In this document: one piece after another, positions 25,951 through 39,789 of the stretch | Layout of the letters: every line of letters begins with the position of its first letter | How positions within the stretch are numbered: the stretch's first letter is position 1 | Source: Ceratothoa steindachneri | Taxonomy: Eukaryota; Arthropoda; Malacostraca; Isopoda; Cymothoidae | Length of the DNA: 64,000 nt | NCBI GenBank assembly: GCA_963969495.1 | Contig: OZ018326.1 | Span: 1,320,631 to 1,384,630, forward strand | Direction of reading: 5' to 3' | Made by a program: the position numbers and the translations under genes | Notes under the pieces: generated by a model | What the model was told of the DNA's origin: nothing | The model's input: the letters and a program-made list of their open reading frames with translations, nothing else | The model's database searches: none

Positions 25951-26718
25951 AAGAGTGGCTTGGATGTTTGCAACCATAACTATTTCCCCCAAATGATTCA
26001 AAATTAAGCCCCATTCGTTCAATGTTTAATGACATTCCTGTTCATGAATGGTTCGCACTCGTTGTTCCTATACACAAGGAATTTGTACAACCGTATGAAA
26101 GAAATTGTTTTTCCGAATAATTAGATGTTTTGATTGTCTACAATTTTATTTGTTCCACTTTCTCATAGTTTTGGCTAGGCTAAGTAATTTTTCTTACGCG
26201 ATACATTTATCTTCCATTTGCTTTATAGTTTGTAATTCAATTATATTCCCTTACTTACAGGATGATTTCCCATGTTTGCATCAGTTTTCTTTTCTAAAGT
26301 CTATTCTTCGCCTCAGTCTCTCGTGACATTGAACATTAAATGTTCGTTGAATCATTTGTTCAAATTTAAAAGCTGAGTCGTTTTCTATTTTATAAGGAGT
26401 CGTGAGCGCTGACTCATTCATTCGTCTCTATTTGTTTGTTTTCCTCGCTGTAAGCACAATTTACGTCGTTCTACCCGAGTTAATCTCCCGTTACTATCTT
26501 CTTTTAGTACAATTATCCGTGATTATTCGTTGTTACCAAAACTAATAGTTATTTTAGTTATTTACTATTCCCATGAACACATTTTATATCACCGTTTCAT
26601 TAGTTTGTGGTTAGTCGGTTTATTTTCTTATAATTGCATTTCATATGTTTATTTTACGATGTTTAATTTCAATCACCGTGCTAACTCCAACTCCCATTAT
26701 TGGAAGTTGATTATTACA
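25951..26718. other. No supported gene
   Basis: AT-rich sequence with short open frames of hydrophobic composition, which is expected from the base composition. Nothing resembles a known domain. Confidence 0.5.
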
Positions 26719-26729
26719 CTTCTTTTGTA

Positions 26730-27264
26730 GAGTTCATGCTAGTCGAGTGGATACGGCGTTAACCTCCCAACGTCGCGGTACCGGGTTCGATTCCGAATCC
26801 CAACATGAGCGGACACAAACGTCAGCGCACTTTAGTGATCTGGTTACCGATTGGTGGACGCGCTGTGCTCACCCCGTTTTCAGGTGGGTAGATCTAACAC
26901 CTCTCAGCTCACACATAGCCAATCACAACATTGCTTTCTTTCCTCTCCCGCCTTCACAGCAACCAAACACACACCCTCTATTCCAAGGAATCTTGCCAAT
27001 GGGTATCTATATCCACGTACCTAAGACGTGGAACAGGTCCCTCTTTCAAAGGTAACGAAGGCTTCTACCTGAATGCTGTTTGGTATCAAAACATAATACT
27101 TCTTGGCACCTCTCCCCCATCAAAAGGACTGGCTCCTGGGCCCCTCGGGCCCTCGGGCCGACCAGCGATTGTCATACTGTCCTTATATAAAAATTTCATT
27201 ATCCGGTTAGGAATCCTCTCAGTATCATGGAAGGATTGGCGCTGACTAACTAACTAACTAACCC
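26730..27264 (+). mobile_element. tRNA-derived SINE with 11-bp target site duplication
   Basis: The 5' end folds like a tRNA: GTTCATG (26732-26738) pairs with CATGAGC about 70 bases later. The internal Pol III promoter is visible as box A TAGTCGAGTGG (26740-26750) and box B GGTTCGATTCC (26784-26794). A body of about 440 bp of unrelated sequence follows, ending in a (CTAA)n-type tail at 27243-27262. The element is flanked by a perfect duplication CTTCTTTTGTA at 26719-26729 and 27265-27275. SINEs are copied in trans by LINE machinery. The perfect duplication argues for a recent insertion. Confidence 0.9.
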
Positions 27265-27719
27265 CTTCTTTTGTACTTGATTCAGCATTTTAGTCACTTT
27301 GACTCATTGTATTCCCGCAAAGTTCGTTCATTAATGCTGACTTTCTGTTCGAAGATTCCTTCAGTTCGAACCACTTTTACTTGTTTGTGTACTATAACCC
27401 TTCCAAACTTCAGTACATAGCAACTACATTTTGTCGATGATTTTTTCCTTTTCGTTTTTATATCTTTAGTTCCTATTTCTTTAGGATTTGATTCATTTCA
27501 TTTGGCGAAAGCTTGTATCCTACATATATATTTACTATATGTATAATATCTTTAATAAATGAATTATTTAATATATGACACAATTTGAACTTTAGTTTTG
27601 TTGTTTGGCATTATCAACTAATTTTTAGGTATGGTTATCTTTTAGGTCTCTTTTCTCGGATGAATTACGCAAATTCTCTTCATCGGTTGGATTTCCCAAC
27701 CTTCCCTCTTTTATATATT

Positions 27720-27724
<5 letters not shown>

Positions 27725-27800
<76 letters not shown>
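27725..27800. repeat. (TA)n microsatellite
   Basis: About 75 bp of pure AT dinucleotides. The right side is a retroelement 3' end in minus orientation carrying a hairpin-GAAA module. Confidence 0.95.
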
Positions 27801-27804
<4 letters not shown>

Positions 27805-28400
27805 ACATATAGGCAACAAAGATCACAGGGAAAATCAATAATAGGATTCCAAGTACTTTCGAACTTTATTTAGAGTTCTTTATGAAGGAAAAACAAAAGT
27901 ATTGAAAATTGTAATATATATAAGGTGATACAGATCAGAGGGAACGCCCACAACAAAAACAAAAAACGAAGCAACAAAATGAATTGATATGAAATGGAAA
28001 TATTAAGAGGAGCGAAGATAAATACAAACCAATATCATTGAATCAGGCAAATTCAAAAAGACTAGAGGGTAACAAGAGGATTAAAATACCGCCTAAGCAA
28101 TTAGGGAAGGAGAAAAGCTGAGCTAGAGATTAACATCAGAGGTCAGGATCTAAAAGCCAAGGTAGAATAAGTACAAATGTTATAAAGACTTAACTCAAAT
28201 GAAAATAAATACACAGACATAAAAATAATGCTACACATGTGCACAAAAAACTAAAATAAAATAGTTTATTTAGTCTCAAATTAAAAGTTTCGACAGTGCA
28301 AATCCTATATTTTGAATAAAGCTAAAGCCATACAGCTCCTTTTGCTCTACGCCACTGCATCGTACCGCATTTCATGACGGACAAGAAATCAAGTTGAGTT
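27801..28400 (-). mobile_element. Probable Penelope-like 3' end (minus) next to (TA)n
   Basis: Read on the minus strand, the sequence approaching the (TA)n tract contains AAAGAACT, an eight-base loop, AGTTC, GAAAG (within 27849-27889). The same module form occurs at other (TA)n borders in the window next to recognised Penelope-like coding regions. There is no coding sequence left in this copy, so the assignment rests on the module and the location. Confidence 0.4.
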
Positions 28401-28452
28401 GCTGTGATCAATTTGAGTCACAGCCATTCATCAACAAGCGAACGAACCGTTT

Positions 28453-28630
28453 GCAAGAAGCATCCTTCAACGTCAGATTGCACCGTCCACCGAACTAACA
28501 GACAGTCCTTTCCTGACCAAGAAGGATTCCGTTGCGCCGACTGCCTGATCACCTTGACTTTGTATCTCATCTACCGACTGAGTATCATGGGAGCCATAGC
28601 CATAGTTACAAGACCAGAAGAGGGCAGAAA
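28453..28630 (+). repeat. Dispersed about-165-bp repeat block, copy B
   Basis: It is the same block as at 21026, beginning GAAGCATCCTTCAACGTCAG, but it has an extra CCTTTCCTGACCAAGAAG-like stretch. It leads straight into 125-bp repeat units. Confidence 0.85.
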
Positions 28631-28639
28631 ACGAACATT

Positions 28640-28990
28640 ATTGCCCAAAAAATCATTTCCAGGCTAACTTTGGGATGACTTTGGCATTTATACCATTCAA
28701 AAGAGAATGTAAAACATACATAAAGGTTTTAAATTTCGTTAGAATCTGCGGGATGATTATGATGTTATTTGCCAAAAGAAAATAATTCCCGAGCTAACCT
28801 TGGGAGGACTTTGGCAATTATATTATTCAAAAGTAAATGTAGAACAACATAACGGTTTCAAATATCTTTAGAATCAGATGAATAGTTACATTGTTATTAC
28901 AAAAAAACAAAAAAAAGCAAACAGGGCACCGAAAGACCGACTGACATAGAGAGATGTAGAGTCGTATGCGACTAGAAACGCACGTGACTA
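28640..28990 (+). repeat. 125-bp repeat family, two units plus 3' end
   Basis: Units share ATTCAAAAG-AATGTA-AACA and GATTATGATGTTAT-like landmarks with the array at 18.7-19.5 kb. The end region (GACTGACATAGAGAGATGTAG, AGTCGTATGCG, GTGACTAAAAA) matches the end of the inverted copy at 39.43 kb, which defines the element's 3' boundary. Confidence 0.8.
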
Positions 28991-29140
28991 AAAACGGGTA
29001 AATAATATTTTTTTTTAATTCAAAGGAAGTTTCAAGTGATTTATTGTGCTTTTTTGAATGTATTAAAATTCCATTTGGCTCACGGCTGTGGAAGTTTTCA
29101 TGCCTCGAGTCAAAATATTAATAGTGTCTTTCTCACATTG

Positions 29141-30930
<1,790 letters not shown>

Positions 30931-33890
30931 CTTTTTTTGAATCGACTCTTAAAACTTTATTCGTGATCATTTTGTCCACAATTACCTGACTATAATGTAC
31001 CTAAGGAATAACGATAATGTGCTCTCTCTGAACTTGGCTTTTTACTCGCACCATCCACAAAGAAATCACAAAGTTCTCAAAGATAATTTACAACAAATGA
31101 ACTTCAAATTATTTGTTGCGAATAAATTAGAAATACGGTTACTTTTTAATTTAGCTTAAAGAGTTGATCCAGTTTGCTTGCGCAGTTATGACATATTCCT
31201 ATTTAAATTTTTTCGTTATTGGCGACGCTTTTATATCGGTAGTACACTGCGCTGGTTACATTCTCGATCATTTTGGGAAAAATAGTTTTAACATATATTT
31301 ATATGCTTTTTAAAGAAAGCACTTAAACGTTATTTTATGCATGTTCTTATTATACATTTGCACTATTCTGACCCTTAAGAAATAAAACATCATCTGTCGA
31401 TGGACAGCGCTTGAGTTTATCACGTTACTTATGATATTTAGATAAGTTCATCTTCCTACCTTCCTTCCTTTCTTGCCCATATGTATTACAGGCCTATGTA
31501 CATTTTAATGAATATATCACCTTATGACCTTAGCTATCCTTTTGTGTCCACATACCACTCAAGATCTATCTAAACTCAAACTTTTGATAAATAGATCCTA
31601 TTTGCGGCAACAATCCCAGCCAGATTTTTAAATTACATGGACATTGAGCTCACCCTCAACACTTTTTCCATTAGCACGCTATTATTTTCCCTGGGGAATT
31701 AGTACTTCTTTTTTCATCAAAAGATACATAGATAGCTAAAACAGTTCCCTCGTCATTCAGACGGCCAATAAAATGGCTAACATGTCAGTGGCCAACAAGG
31801 ATATTAAGAGAAATCCTATTTCTCAAGAGTTATCAGGGATTTCATACTCATTTCATTCACACCAACTACTATTTTATCAGCCATACATCCATGTGAATAA
31901 TAAACCCACTTGTTTATTAAAACCCACGTATATAAAAAACTCAATCCAGGAACCTTTCTTCTTAACTTCATGCTTCTATTTTATTATAAGTGCCTTTCAC
32001 TTGATTCATTATTTCATGACTGAATTCATACCTCCTTTGATGTTTATCTATCGCACCCTCCTCCCCTGACCCCATTCTTTCTGAACGGCCCTTATAAGGA
32101 GATTTAGCATTACATCCTTAATTCTCCCTTCCCATGACAAGTGTCTTAATACATACACTTGATTAACAAGGGCTACTTGCTCTAAATTCATCTTGCTAAT
32201 CCCATATCATTTATTGTTAAGCTTCTTACGCTCTAAATCCAAATGTATTCATAAACATTTCTTTAATTAGTTATTTTCTTTTGAGCCTTATATTCAACTT
32301 TATGCCCTTTCTCCTTATAAAGCATCACTATCTAAGATTTATTTCACTGATGAGGCGCTACTACATATACAATCAAATCATTGAATTACAACATGATCAC
32401 CCCTGCTGCACCCTGGCAACTATTTCATCTACTGCATCATATTTCAGAATACTCATTTTGAGTGTTCCCATTCTATTTATTTAATAATAAATAGTAAAAT
32501 GAATATAGTTTCTCATTCCTTTTTATTATACGAGAGGATTATGACTTAAATTCAAAATTTATTTTAATAGATGCACACTGTCAAACAAAGAAAGATCGAG
32601 TAAGATTTTGTATAAAAGGAGTCGTGTTAAACGAGAGCTATCGGGAAGAGCATTGCCCTACGCCGTCGGCAAACTTACGGCGAGATTAGATGAGAATTTC
32701 TTCGGTTCTGTTGGACCATCAAAACCCCGTCGCCGAGCTATAAGCGCCGAGGCGGTGTAACAGGGCTTAATTGCTTCCGTTAGTAAGTATAGGAGTTCCG
32801 GAGAACGCCTATATATTCCCCTTCACAAAATTACTCGAGGAAGTATTCCGTCAGAATCCGCCCAAGGAAGAGTCCCGAAGACTTTCCCCCCACCCCATTT
32901 TGGAGAAGACCCCAGATCGTGGTCATGAGCTGTCTCTACGTTGCTCCCAAGTGAGCCAAACCCCCAAAATACAGAAAGTATTCAACGGCCTCTTTTAAGA
33001 CGTCTGTGGAATCATCCACTGATGGCGCATATCCTCGAGCGATAGAACACGTTGTCATACCGTCCCGCAGCTAGGAACATATTTGGAACGACGGCGTTAG
33101 GATCGAAGGACCCGTCCAGAAGAAGCGCACAGTCTCAGCCCACCCAGGAGTTTTCCCACTCAAGCGTTTACAGGGGAATCTATCCCTTTTGAACATCTAC
33201 TTGGAGAATCTTTCCCGAGCGTCTACTTGTGGTAACTCCACCCCTCCACCCCCCAAATAGTAAGATATTTACACCTTTCCTCGTCGAGGCGGTGCAACGC
33301 CCTCCGACAAAACTCGTCAAGTATTATTGTTCTCCTAAGGCTAGGATTCCATTCGTAGTTTCTTCCTAAACCCTATCGGGTTAGTACTCAGAGTATTCAG
33401 CCCTTGCGGCATGAATAATTATTGATAATTTTCCCATTGCTGAATTAATTAATAACTAAAAAGTGTAATTATTTGTATTATATGTTTTGTTGTGTAATTA
33501 AAGATTTTTTTTGCAATTCTTGTTTAAGTCTTCCAACCAAAAAAGCCTAATTAAATAAGACCAATCCCGGCCAACCTTATTTAAAGGATTCGAATAACTA
33601 AACTCTACGCACTCAACGAAATTCAATTCCAATTATTATTTGGGGCTGTCGTTGACCTTTCCCGAACAAACGAAGGTATCGAAAAATAGGAGAGAACTGC
33701 CTAATTCTACGATACAAACCTTGAAAATATACTTAATTATTTTTTATATGAAACATAATAAATATTGTTGATAGCCTCTTATAAAGATAGTAAGAATGAG
33801 TAAAGAGAAGAATGAAGAGAATTAATTTCTCAAAGTAAGGATTAGTCGGTTAGCTTCAAATTTTGGTTTGTTGAAAATTTTTCGAAGATA
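30931..33890. other. No supported gene; G+C-richer island at about 32.59-33.40 kb
   Basis: Mostly AT-rich. The island contains no long frame with a known domain and no visible terminal repeats. It resembles the islands at 16.9 and 40.9 kb in composition. Confidence 0.4.
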
Positions 33891-33892
33891 TA

Positions 33893-34123
33893 GAGGGTCG
33901 GCCAAAAGTCACTGAGGGTTTTTGAATTTTAATAGCTCGCAAATCCATTAATTTGACAGTGAAAAGTACAAAAAACTCCCGTCGTATTTCACTGTCAGAT
34001 AGTTAATTTAATTAATTATCTGACAATGAAATACGACAGTTTTTTTATACTTTTCACTGTCAAATTAATGGATTTGCGAGCTATTAAAATTCAAAACCCC
34101 TCAGTGACTTTTGGCCCACCTTG
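33893..34123. mobile_element. Palindromic MITE of Tc1/mariner type (231 bp, TA target)
   Basis: The two halves are near-perfect inverted copies across the whole length. The left end GAGGGTCGGCCAAAAGTCAC and the right end (inverted) CAAGGTGGGCCAAAAGTCAC both abut TA dinucleotides at 33891-33892 and 34124-34125, the usual target duplication of Tc1/mariner elements. It is non-coding and can form one long hairpin. It sits 21 bp past the donor splice site of the 34-kb side-like exon, inside the intron. Confidence 0.85.
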
Positions 34124-34146
34124 TATTTGAGAAAATTATTACTTAC

Positions 34147-34461
34147 ATATCATATCGGTAATCACAGAGGTTTCCAAGGGTGAAGTCAGGTGGGTATTAT
34201 TTGAACGGCAGGTGAAGACTCGATTTAGATCCTCTCGATATAGTCTCTTGATTTCCAGAATGTTTGCCACTTGTTGCGCCGACGTGATTTCGTCCTGATC
34301 GTCGAGCAGATGGAGACCATCCCACCAAGTTACTTTAGGTGTAGGATTTCCTCCGAGTGACTCACATCGTAGACGTAAAGTGTCTCCTTCCTGGTATGGC
34401 CCTACAATATTTCCTGCTTCTATACCAGAAGGAGTCACGATCCAAAGCCGATGAGGAGGTA
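34147..34461 (-). CDS. Sidestep-like receptor, exon for a whole Ig domain (Ig2-like)
   Basis: The exon begins after a CTTTTCCAG acceptor and ends before GTAAGTAA, 315 bp, phase 1 in and phase 1 out. It encodes a complete I-set-like domain: PPHRLWIVTPSG, then GPYQEGDTLRLRC with the first cysteine, KVTWWDG with the core tryptophan, ANILEIKRLYREDL, and the second cysteine in FTCRSNNT. 'GPY.EGD.L.L.C...GG.P.P.VTWW' is characteristic of Sidestep Ig2. The incoming phase 1 means at least one more exon lies upstream, right of this point; I could not find it in the remaining 29.5 kb. A palindromic MITE begins 21 bp past the donor. Confidence 0.9.
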
Positions 34462-35479
34462 CTGGAAAAGGAAAAATCTAATTTTAACAATTATTGGTTT
34501 CTAAAAATCTTTGATTAGTTTGCTTTTTCTCTATTAGCTACAAATAAATTAAACTGATTCATGTGCGATTGAAATTTAAATATTCCGGACAGAGTTATTC
34601 TCCTGAATTGAAAATGCTTACATAAGATTATTTCGAGTTTATTACATATTAGCCAATCATCCAGAAAAATAGAATAATCTTATGCTACAACAGGACCAAC
34701 TTGCCAATTATCTTTCGAAATAGAACTAGCTATTAGTCAAGAGGAACCTCTTAGTTCTGAACTTATTCCAAAGAGACTATAACACTGTACAACAAAGAAA
34801 AAAAACTCGGAAATGATAATAACCTTTTCTCGAGAACTTTTTGGCGTAGAGCACGAATATATTAACATTAGTCTTTTTCTGCGACCCTCCAGTTTCTCGT
34901 AAATTACCATCTTACTTACGCTAAATGCACAGGTGGTTCCATAGGGATTGAATGCAAACAGGATTGGTCCGAAAGTGACAACTCTAAAAGTTATAAAGGG
35001 ATTTTAAAATGACTTTAATGCAGGGTTCCTAACCTAGGAAATTTATGAAAGTATACTCAATATTGTTTTAATTATATGGGTCCAAATCCATGGTAACTCT
35101 TACGTAACGCTCGATAATTTTTTAACTTAGATCAGTTATATTAAGAAAATACAAGATAAAGTTGACTAAACCAGTGAAGAAACCTTATGAGCTGTACTTT
35201 AGATGTTAGGTAAGTGCCTATAACAAACGTTGAGAATCTCATATATGTTGTGTCAGGTGTACAAGTTCTCTTTCTGCCCGGGTGAAAGGCAAAGAGCATG
35301 GCCTAATGTTTGGAGTACCAATGTCCTGGAGGGAGCCAAAGGACTATTTAACGGATAGCTACTTCTGATTAACAACTATTAAATGTGTTTTCATTTCTGG
35401 TCTTTAATATAGTTTCAAGAGATGTATCAATTAAAAATATCAAAATACATACTATGTGGGACTTCCACAACTTCAGCAA
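34462..35479. other. Upstream intron of the side-like gene, no other feature seen
   Basis: AT-rich; the acceptor of the exon to the left implies this is intron. I found no further Ig-like exon on the minus strand here. Confidence 0.5.
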
Positions 35480-36260
35480 GTGATCATGGCCAGTAATAAC
35501 CATTTTTAGTCTGATTTTATGTATTTCACTGCACGTCGCAACAGAGAAGGCAAGAAATCTATCATCTTTCAGACCTTCAGTCAGCTATTTACCCAGTTTG
35601 ATATTTAAGTCCTATTCCTGTACCACAGCCTCCCTCCGATCAACTAAGCGATGACACGAGTAACTCAGACGATTCAGAAAATCAATATACACCATATGTG
35701 GCACAGCTTGAATATGAGAAGAAATCACACTTTATCACCCAACCGGAACCCAATGATCTAACATTTACTAAGAAACAGACTTAACTCATGGCCTCAAGTC
35801 TGCAACAATGGAACCTGTTGGATGAACATGCTCGAATTACAGTATTTAGGAAGCTTTCTTTAGATTTACAGCAATTTTTCACCTTTGAAAACAACTTGAT
35901 TTATTGTAATTATATGAGAGGCGTATTCAAAGCCATTAAGCTGAGCTATGAACCAAATGAGTGGAGGTTATTCATAGATGCATCCTTTTACAGCATAAAA
36001 GTGGTTTGGTTGCACATTGGGAACATACCTTCAGTTCCAGTTGCTCACTCATGAATTTTAAGAGACATCATTAGAGAAACTTGCTCTTATTCTAGACTGC
36101 ATAAGTTACAAGGAACATGAGGGGCTAATTTGTGTAAACTTGAAACTAGTAGCCCTACTTAATGGGCTACAAACTGGATACACCAAGTTTAGGTGCTTCC
36201 TTTATAAGTGGGGCAATATGGACACATTTAATCTGACATTGCGTGCGAAATACATTTATG
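35480..36260 (+). pseudogene. Unnamed repeated protein family, copy 3 (broken)
   Basis: The order matches copies 1 and 4. A serine/aspartate-rich linker with SDDTSNSDDSENQ lies near 35650-35690, then LMASSLQQWNLLDEHARITV and LIYCNYMRGVF, then NEWRLFIDASFYSIKVVWLH, followed by a stop at 36052. In another frame NLKLVALLNGLQTGYTKFRC reaches about 36200, with CFLYKWG where others have 'CLLCLWDSRAD'. The second cysteine of that pair is lost. The C-terminal third is absent. Confidence 0.65.
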
Positions 36261-37740
36261 TAATCGTCGAAATCGTTATCAATTGCATAATTAATCAATC
36301 GGCACTTTACAATAAAATCTTACGTGATGAAAAAGTTTTGTTATTAACTTCGAATTCAGCACACTCAACTTCATAATAAAATGCACATGAGATCCTTTTA
36401 TTCTTGACACTGAAATTTGTTGTACATTGTAATTAGCCTGATTAAAATTTGAAAAATCTTTTATATGCATCTTTTTTTTATTTCCAAATAGAATAGGAAA
36501 AGAAGGAACATAGAAAACTTCACTGAAGAGAAGCTAAGTTGGCGCCATAATGTAGCAAGAGAACTTTTCCTTTGGTTTCACTAACGTGTTAGCTATACTC
36601 TTTAGAAAGCCTTATAAGGCGAACGCTTTCATCAGTTAAATGATAGGAGCTCGTTGGTTAATAAAGGCGCTCTCTTGTGTAGCATGCAATAAAGTAGATT
36701 CAACATGATATACTATGCGGTAAGATTCTAAAAGAAATTTTAGATTTATATGAGTGGTGTTTGGTACCTGTTGGAATGTAGGTAGATATATATTTAAAGA
36801 GAATTTAGAGTAATTTAGAGAAATAAATGCTGCATAGTTTTATATTGTCCCAAACAAGCCTTGGTTCGAGAATTATTTCGATCAAATAAAATTTTGTAAA
36901 CAAAAATTTAGAATGATACATCGACTATCTGAGGAAATATAGGATTTGGAATCATTTGATTAGAGTTGGTTAGTTTATATTAAGCTAGGTAAACAGATGT
37001 GTAAATTGTACTTAAGTGAATATGAGGGCAAATTTCATGTGGCTTGAAAAAAGATAGATATCTTATATGCACACTAAGAAGGCCTAGCTTTCCAGAAATC
37101 AACACAAATACACAATGAGTGATTTGTTCAATAGATTGCTAGCAGAAATCAATCTTTAACTGATATAATATTGAGATTAATTAAGCGAGCGCAAGAAGCA
37201 GTCTTATTAACGTTAAGTATTCCTTCAAGACTGACCAATGCTAACGTTCAATCACAGTGTTTCTGGATTAGAGAGATGAGTAGTAACCTTTACATGGCTA
37301 TTCTCATCAAATATAACACTTTATGTATTTTATTACCGTCTGTCCTGCTGTGTCCAAGGATCAACATGTCAAATAAAATAACTTAAAAGCAACATAATTC
37401 TTGGGTATGGGACATTCTTATTAATTACTTTATAATATTAACTTTAATTCTGTATATCCTTGCATAACTTCTAATTATTCGGGAACAAAGCTTCAAGGTC
37501 AGTAAATCTTCTTGGAAGCATAAATCCTTAACAAAATCTACAAACATACTTTCTTATTAAGGAAATATATCTACTTAAAAGAAAATTAATCTTCCTCATT
37601 ACTCTTACATATCATAGATGAATCTAAACATATCATAATTTGATTTACAAAATATTTTTTTCTAGTACTCTGCAAACTCTATGAGAAGTACAATGCCTTT
37701 GTAGTTGATATAAGCTCACCGGACGAACGATTAGTCATTT
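36261..37740. other. No supported gene
   Basis: AT-rich sequence; small frames only, none resembling a known domain. Confidence 0.5.
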
Positions 37741-37744
37741 GAAA

Positions 37745-38073
37745 CCATAGTAAGAGCCTCTTACATGCCACTTTGCTCCATATATTCATGCCATGGAATT
37801 GACGTTTTGTAGCAATTCCTGCCTGGAAGCAAATTGATTTGCAATTACAAGCCTGGAGATTCTACGACGGTCCCTGTCTGTCCACACCTTCTTCCGACCG
37901 CAATTCTGGCCAGAGTTATTCGAATTTTGGGAGTTCTGCCATTGCTTGTAAATCCGGATGACCGTACTCGTTGAAAGACTGTCAAATTCTGCCACCTCCT
38001 TCACATGAGCTTTGGCGCGGCCAAATGCAATCACACCTTTTTGACATTCCATGAAGTCGCTTTTCCAGCCCAT
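37745..38073 (-). pseudogene. Tc1-like transposase, N-terminal DNA-binding fragment
   Basis: The open frame from ATG 38073 runs 95 residues: QKGVIAFGRAKAHVKEVAEF and STSTVIRIYKQWQ form a helix-turn-helix, then NCGRKKVWTDRDRRRISRLV and FASRQELLQNVNS give the second DNA-binding half. After the stop another frame continues with NIWSKVACKRLLL and then loses similarity. The DDE catalytic domain is absent, so this is an inactive 5' fragment. Confidence 0.75.
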
Positions 38074-38879
38074 TTTAAGTAGAGCTGATTTGCTATCTAC
38101 AGATATTCACACCATCCGCAACACAAATAAAGCCTAACTAACGTTTCGAAGGTAAACTAAGCTCCGCTTATTGGCTACCTAAGGTTCATACATGCTTCAG
38201 ATGTTAAATTATGTATTTTTTTCCCTATGTGACTAATTCTTTGTCCGATGAGCTTATTTATGCTCGATTCCTCAAAACCAAAAAACAACAAAAAATATTA
38301 GTTATTGTCAAGTAAAATAGGAAAATGTTCTTGCTATTTAGGGTAGTAGTTTTCATTCCAAAAATAATCATGGGGCAAACTATAGATTTATTTAAAATAA
38401 ATGAAACCAATATTCACTTTACACAACATGATGAGTAAAACTTTTCTTAAGAAAAATACCTCTCCTTCTTAAATTTATTTGATATAAAACTTTCAAGCTA
38501 CCAATATGATTGCTAATGATAATAATGCAAGATTATATTAGAAAAGTTAAAACCCGTTTTACCTTATGTTTCTCGGGAAGAGTGAAATGTCAAATAAAGG
38601 ACCTCATACCACTTGCGTTTTTCTTCGATCCTCTCATGTCAATTTGCTTTCAAAGTTTTTCAATAATTATAAATTAAAATATTAACCTGAATATTTTATG
38701 CATATTTTTAACTGTGTCTGATATTGCGAAATAAAAGAAACGATAATTAGTTGCTATCGAAGCATAAACATTCGTTTATGCGAGCAGATTTCCAACTGAG
38801 ATACTGAAGTATACTCTTCTTTTCTGCACAAGGAAACTTAATAACTCTTGAATTGATTAGTGTTGTTTGAGAAAACCCT

Positions 38880-39060
38880 AGTGCGGTTTTCTAAAGTGTT
38901 TTTGGCCGCCGCTGTTAACTTGAGTTTTGTGCGACCGGGCGCAACGAGGCGGATCAGGTCTTTCGGACTGGGTCAAGGAACCTTGGGCTTCACCTATATA
39001 AAGGACCCCGCAGGTCGGGAGACTTCATCAGGGCTGCTGAAGTTGGTATATTCGTAAGAA
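38880..39060 (+). promoter_or_regulatory. TATA-like promoter in a G+C-rich block, possible LTR remnant
   Basis: CTATATAAAGGACCCCGCAG with TATATAAAG at 38995-39003 is a strong TATA element about 30 bases before a plausible start region (ACTTCATCAGG). The surrounding 180 bases are far more G+C-rich than the flanks. LTRs often look like this, but I could not find a partner repeat or target duplication. Confidence 0.3.
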
Positions 39061-39429
39061 TTTGTTACTTTTTGTTCAAGAAGTTTCGTTTTGGTACGTT
39101 TGATACTACGGCGATGTTTTATGGTATTTTCGAGAATTTTCTGCTATTTATTAGTAAATTATTATTTATTTATTTTTTAATTATGAAATAAATTATATAT
39201 TTATTAGTAAATTTGGTACTAATGTATATTTTGAAATAATAAGTTATCGGTCAGTTCATATATAAACATTATTCATCAAGACGAAGAAAACTTTGGACTT
39301 TGGACTAACGTACGGTTACCTAGTTACCAACATGTCTTTTTTATAAGTTAACTAAAAATTTAGTGATATATGGGAAGGAATTTTTGTACAAATTTTTAAT
39401 ATATCACTGCTATAATTTTTAGTCACGCA

Positions 39430-39770
39430 CGACTCTATATCTAAATATGTCGGCCGGTTTGCTTTATTATTGGCCGATTCTAACGAAATTCGAAACCCTT
39501 ATGTTCTTTTACATTCTTTTTCGGATGGTGTAACTTTCATGGTTCTACCAAGGTTGTCCCATGATTTATTTTGTTTGGCATTAACATCATAACTATTCGG
39601 CCAATTCTAACGAAATTTGAAACCTTTATGTTGTTTTACATTCTCTTTCGGATGATATAACTTTCAAGGTTAGAATTTGAATTATTGAAAGTTTTGGAGG
39701 TCGTAAGGTCATAAATTAGAATAAGTGAGAGCACTCGACATTTTAGGGAGCAGACCTTGTTACGAATAGT
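39430..39770 (-). repeat. 125-bp repeat family, inverted copy with both flanks
   Basis: Minus-strand landmarks match the 18.7-kb array: GAATTCGGCC-like, ATAGTTATGATGTTAATGCC and GAAAGAGAATGTAAAACAAC. The flank at 39690-39770 (ACCTTACGACC, CTTATTCTAATTT on the minus strand) equals the 5' flank at 18.65 kb, and the end at 39420-39460 (GAGTCGTGCGTGACTAAAAA) equals the end at 28.96 kb. This copy therefore shows both ends of the element. Confidence 0.8.
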
Positions 39771-39789
39771 CACTAATTTCATGTGAGAT

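Noticed and set aside
26732..26808. A functional tRNA gene
   Set aside because: The anticodon arm does not give a clean 7-base loop, the T stem is imperfect, and the sequence continues into a SINE body with target duplications.
27585..27819. Open frames ending in long Ile-Tyr repeats at (TA)n tracts (also at 29.1, 49.9, 52.0, 59.2, 62.4 and 63.1 kb)
   Set aside because: Translation of ATATAT in any frame gives IYIY; these are not proteins.
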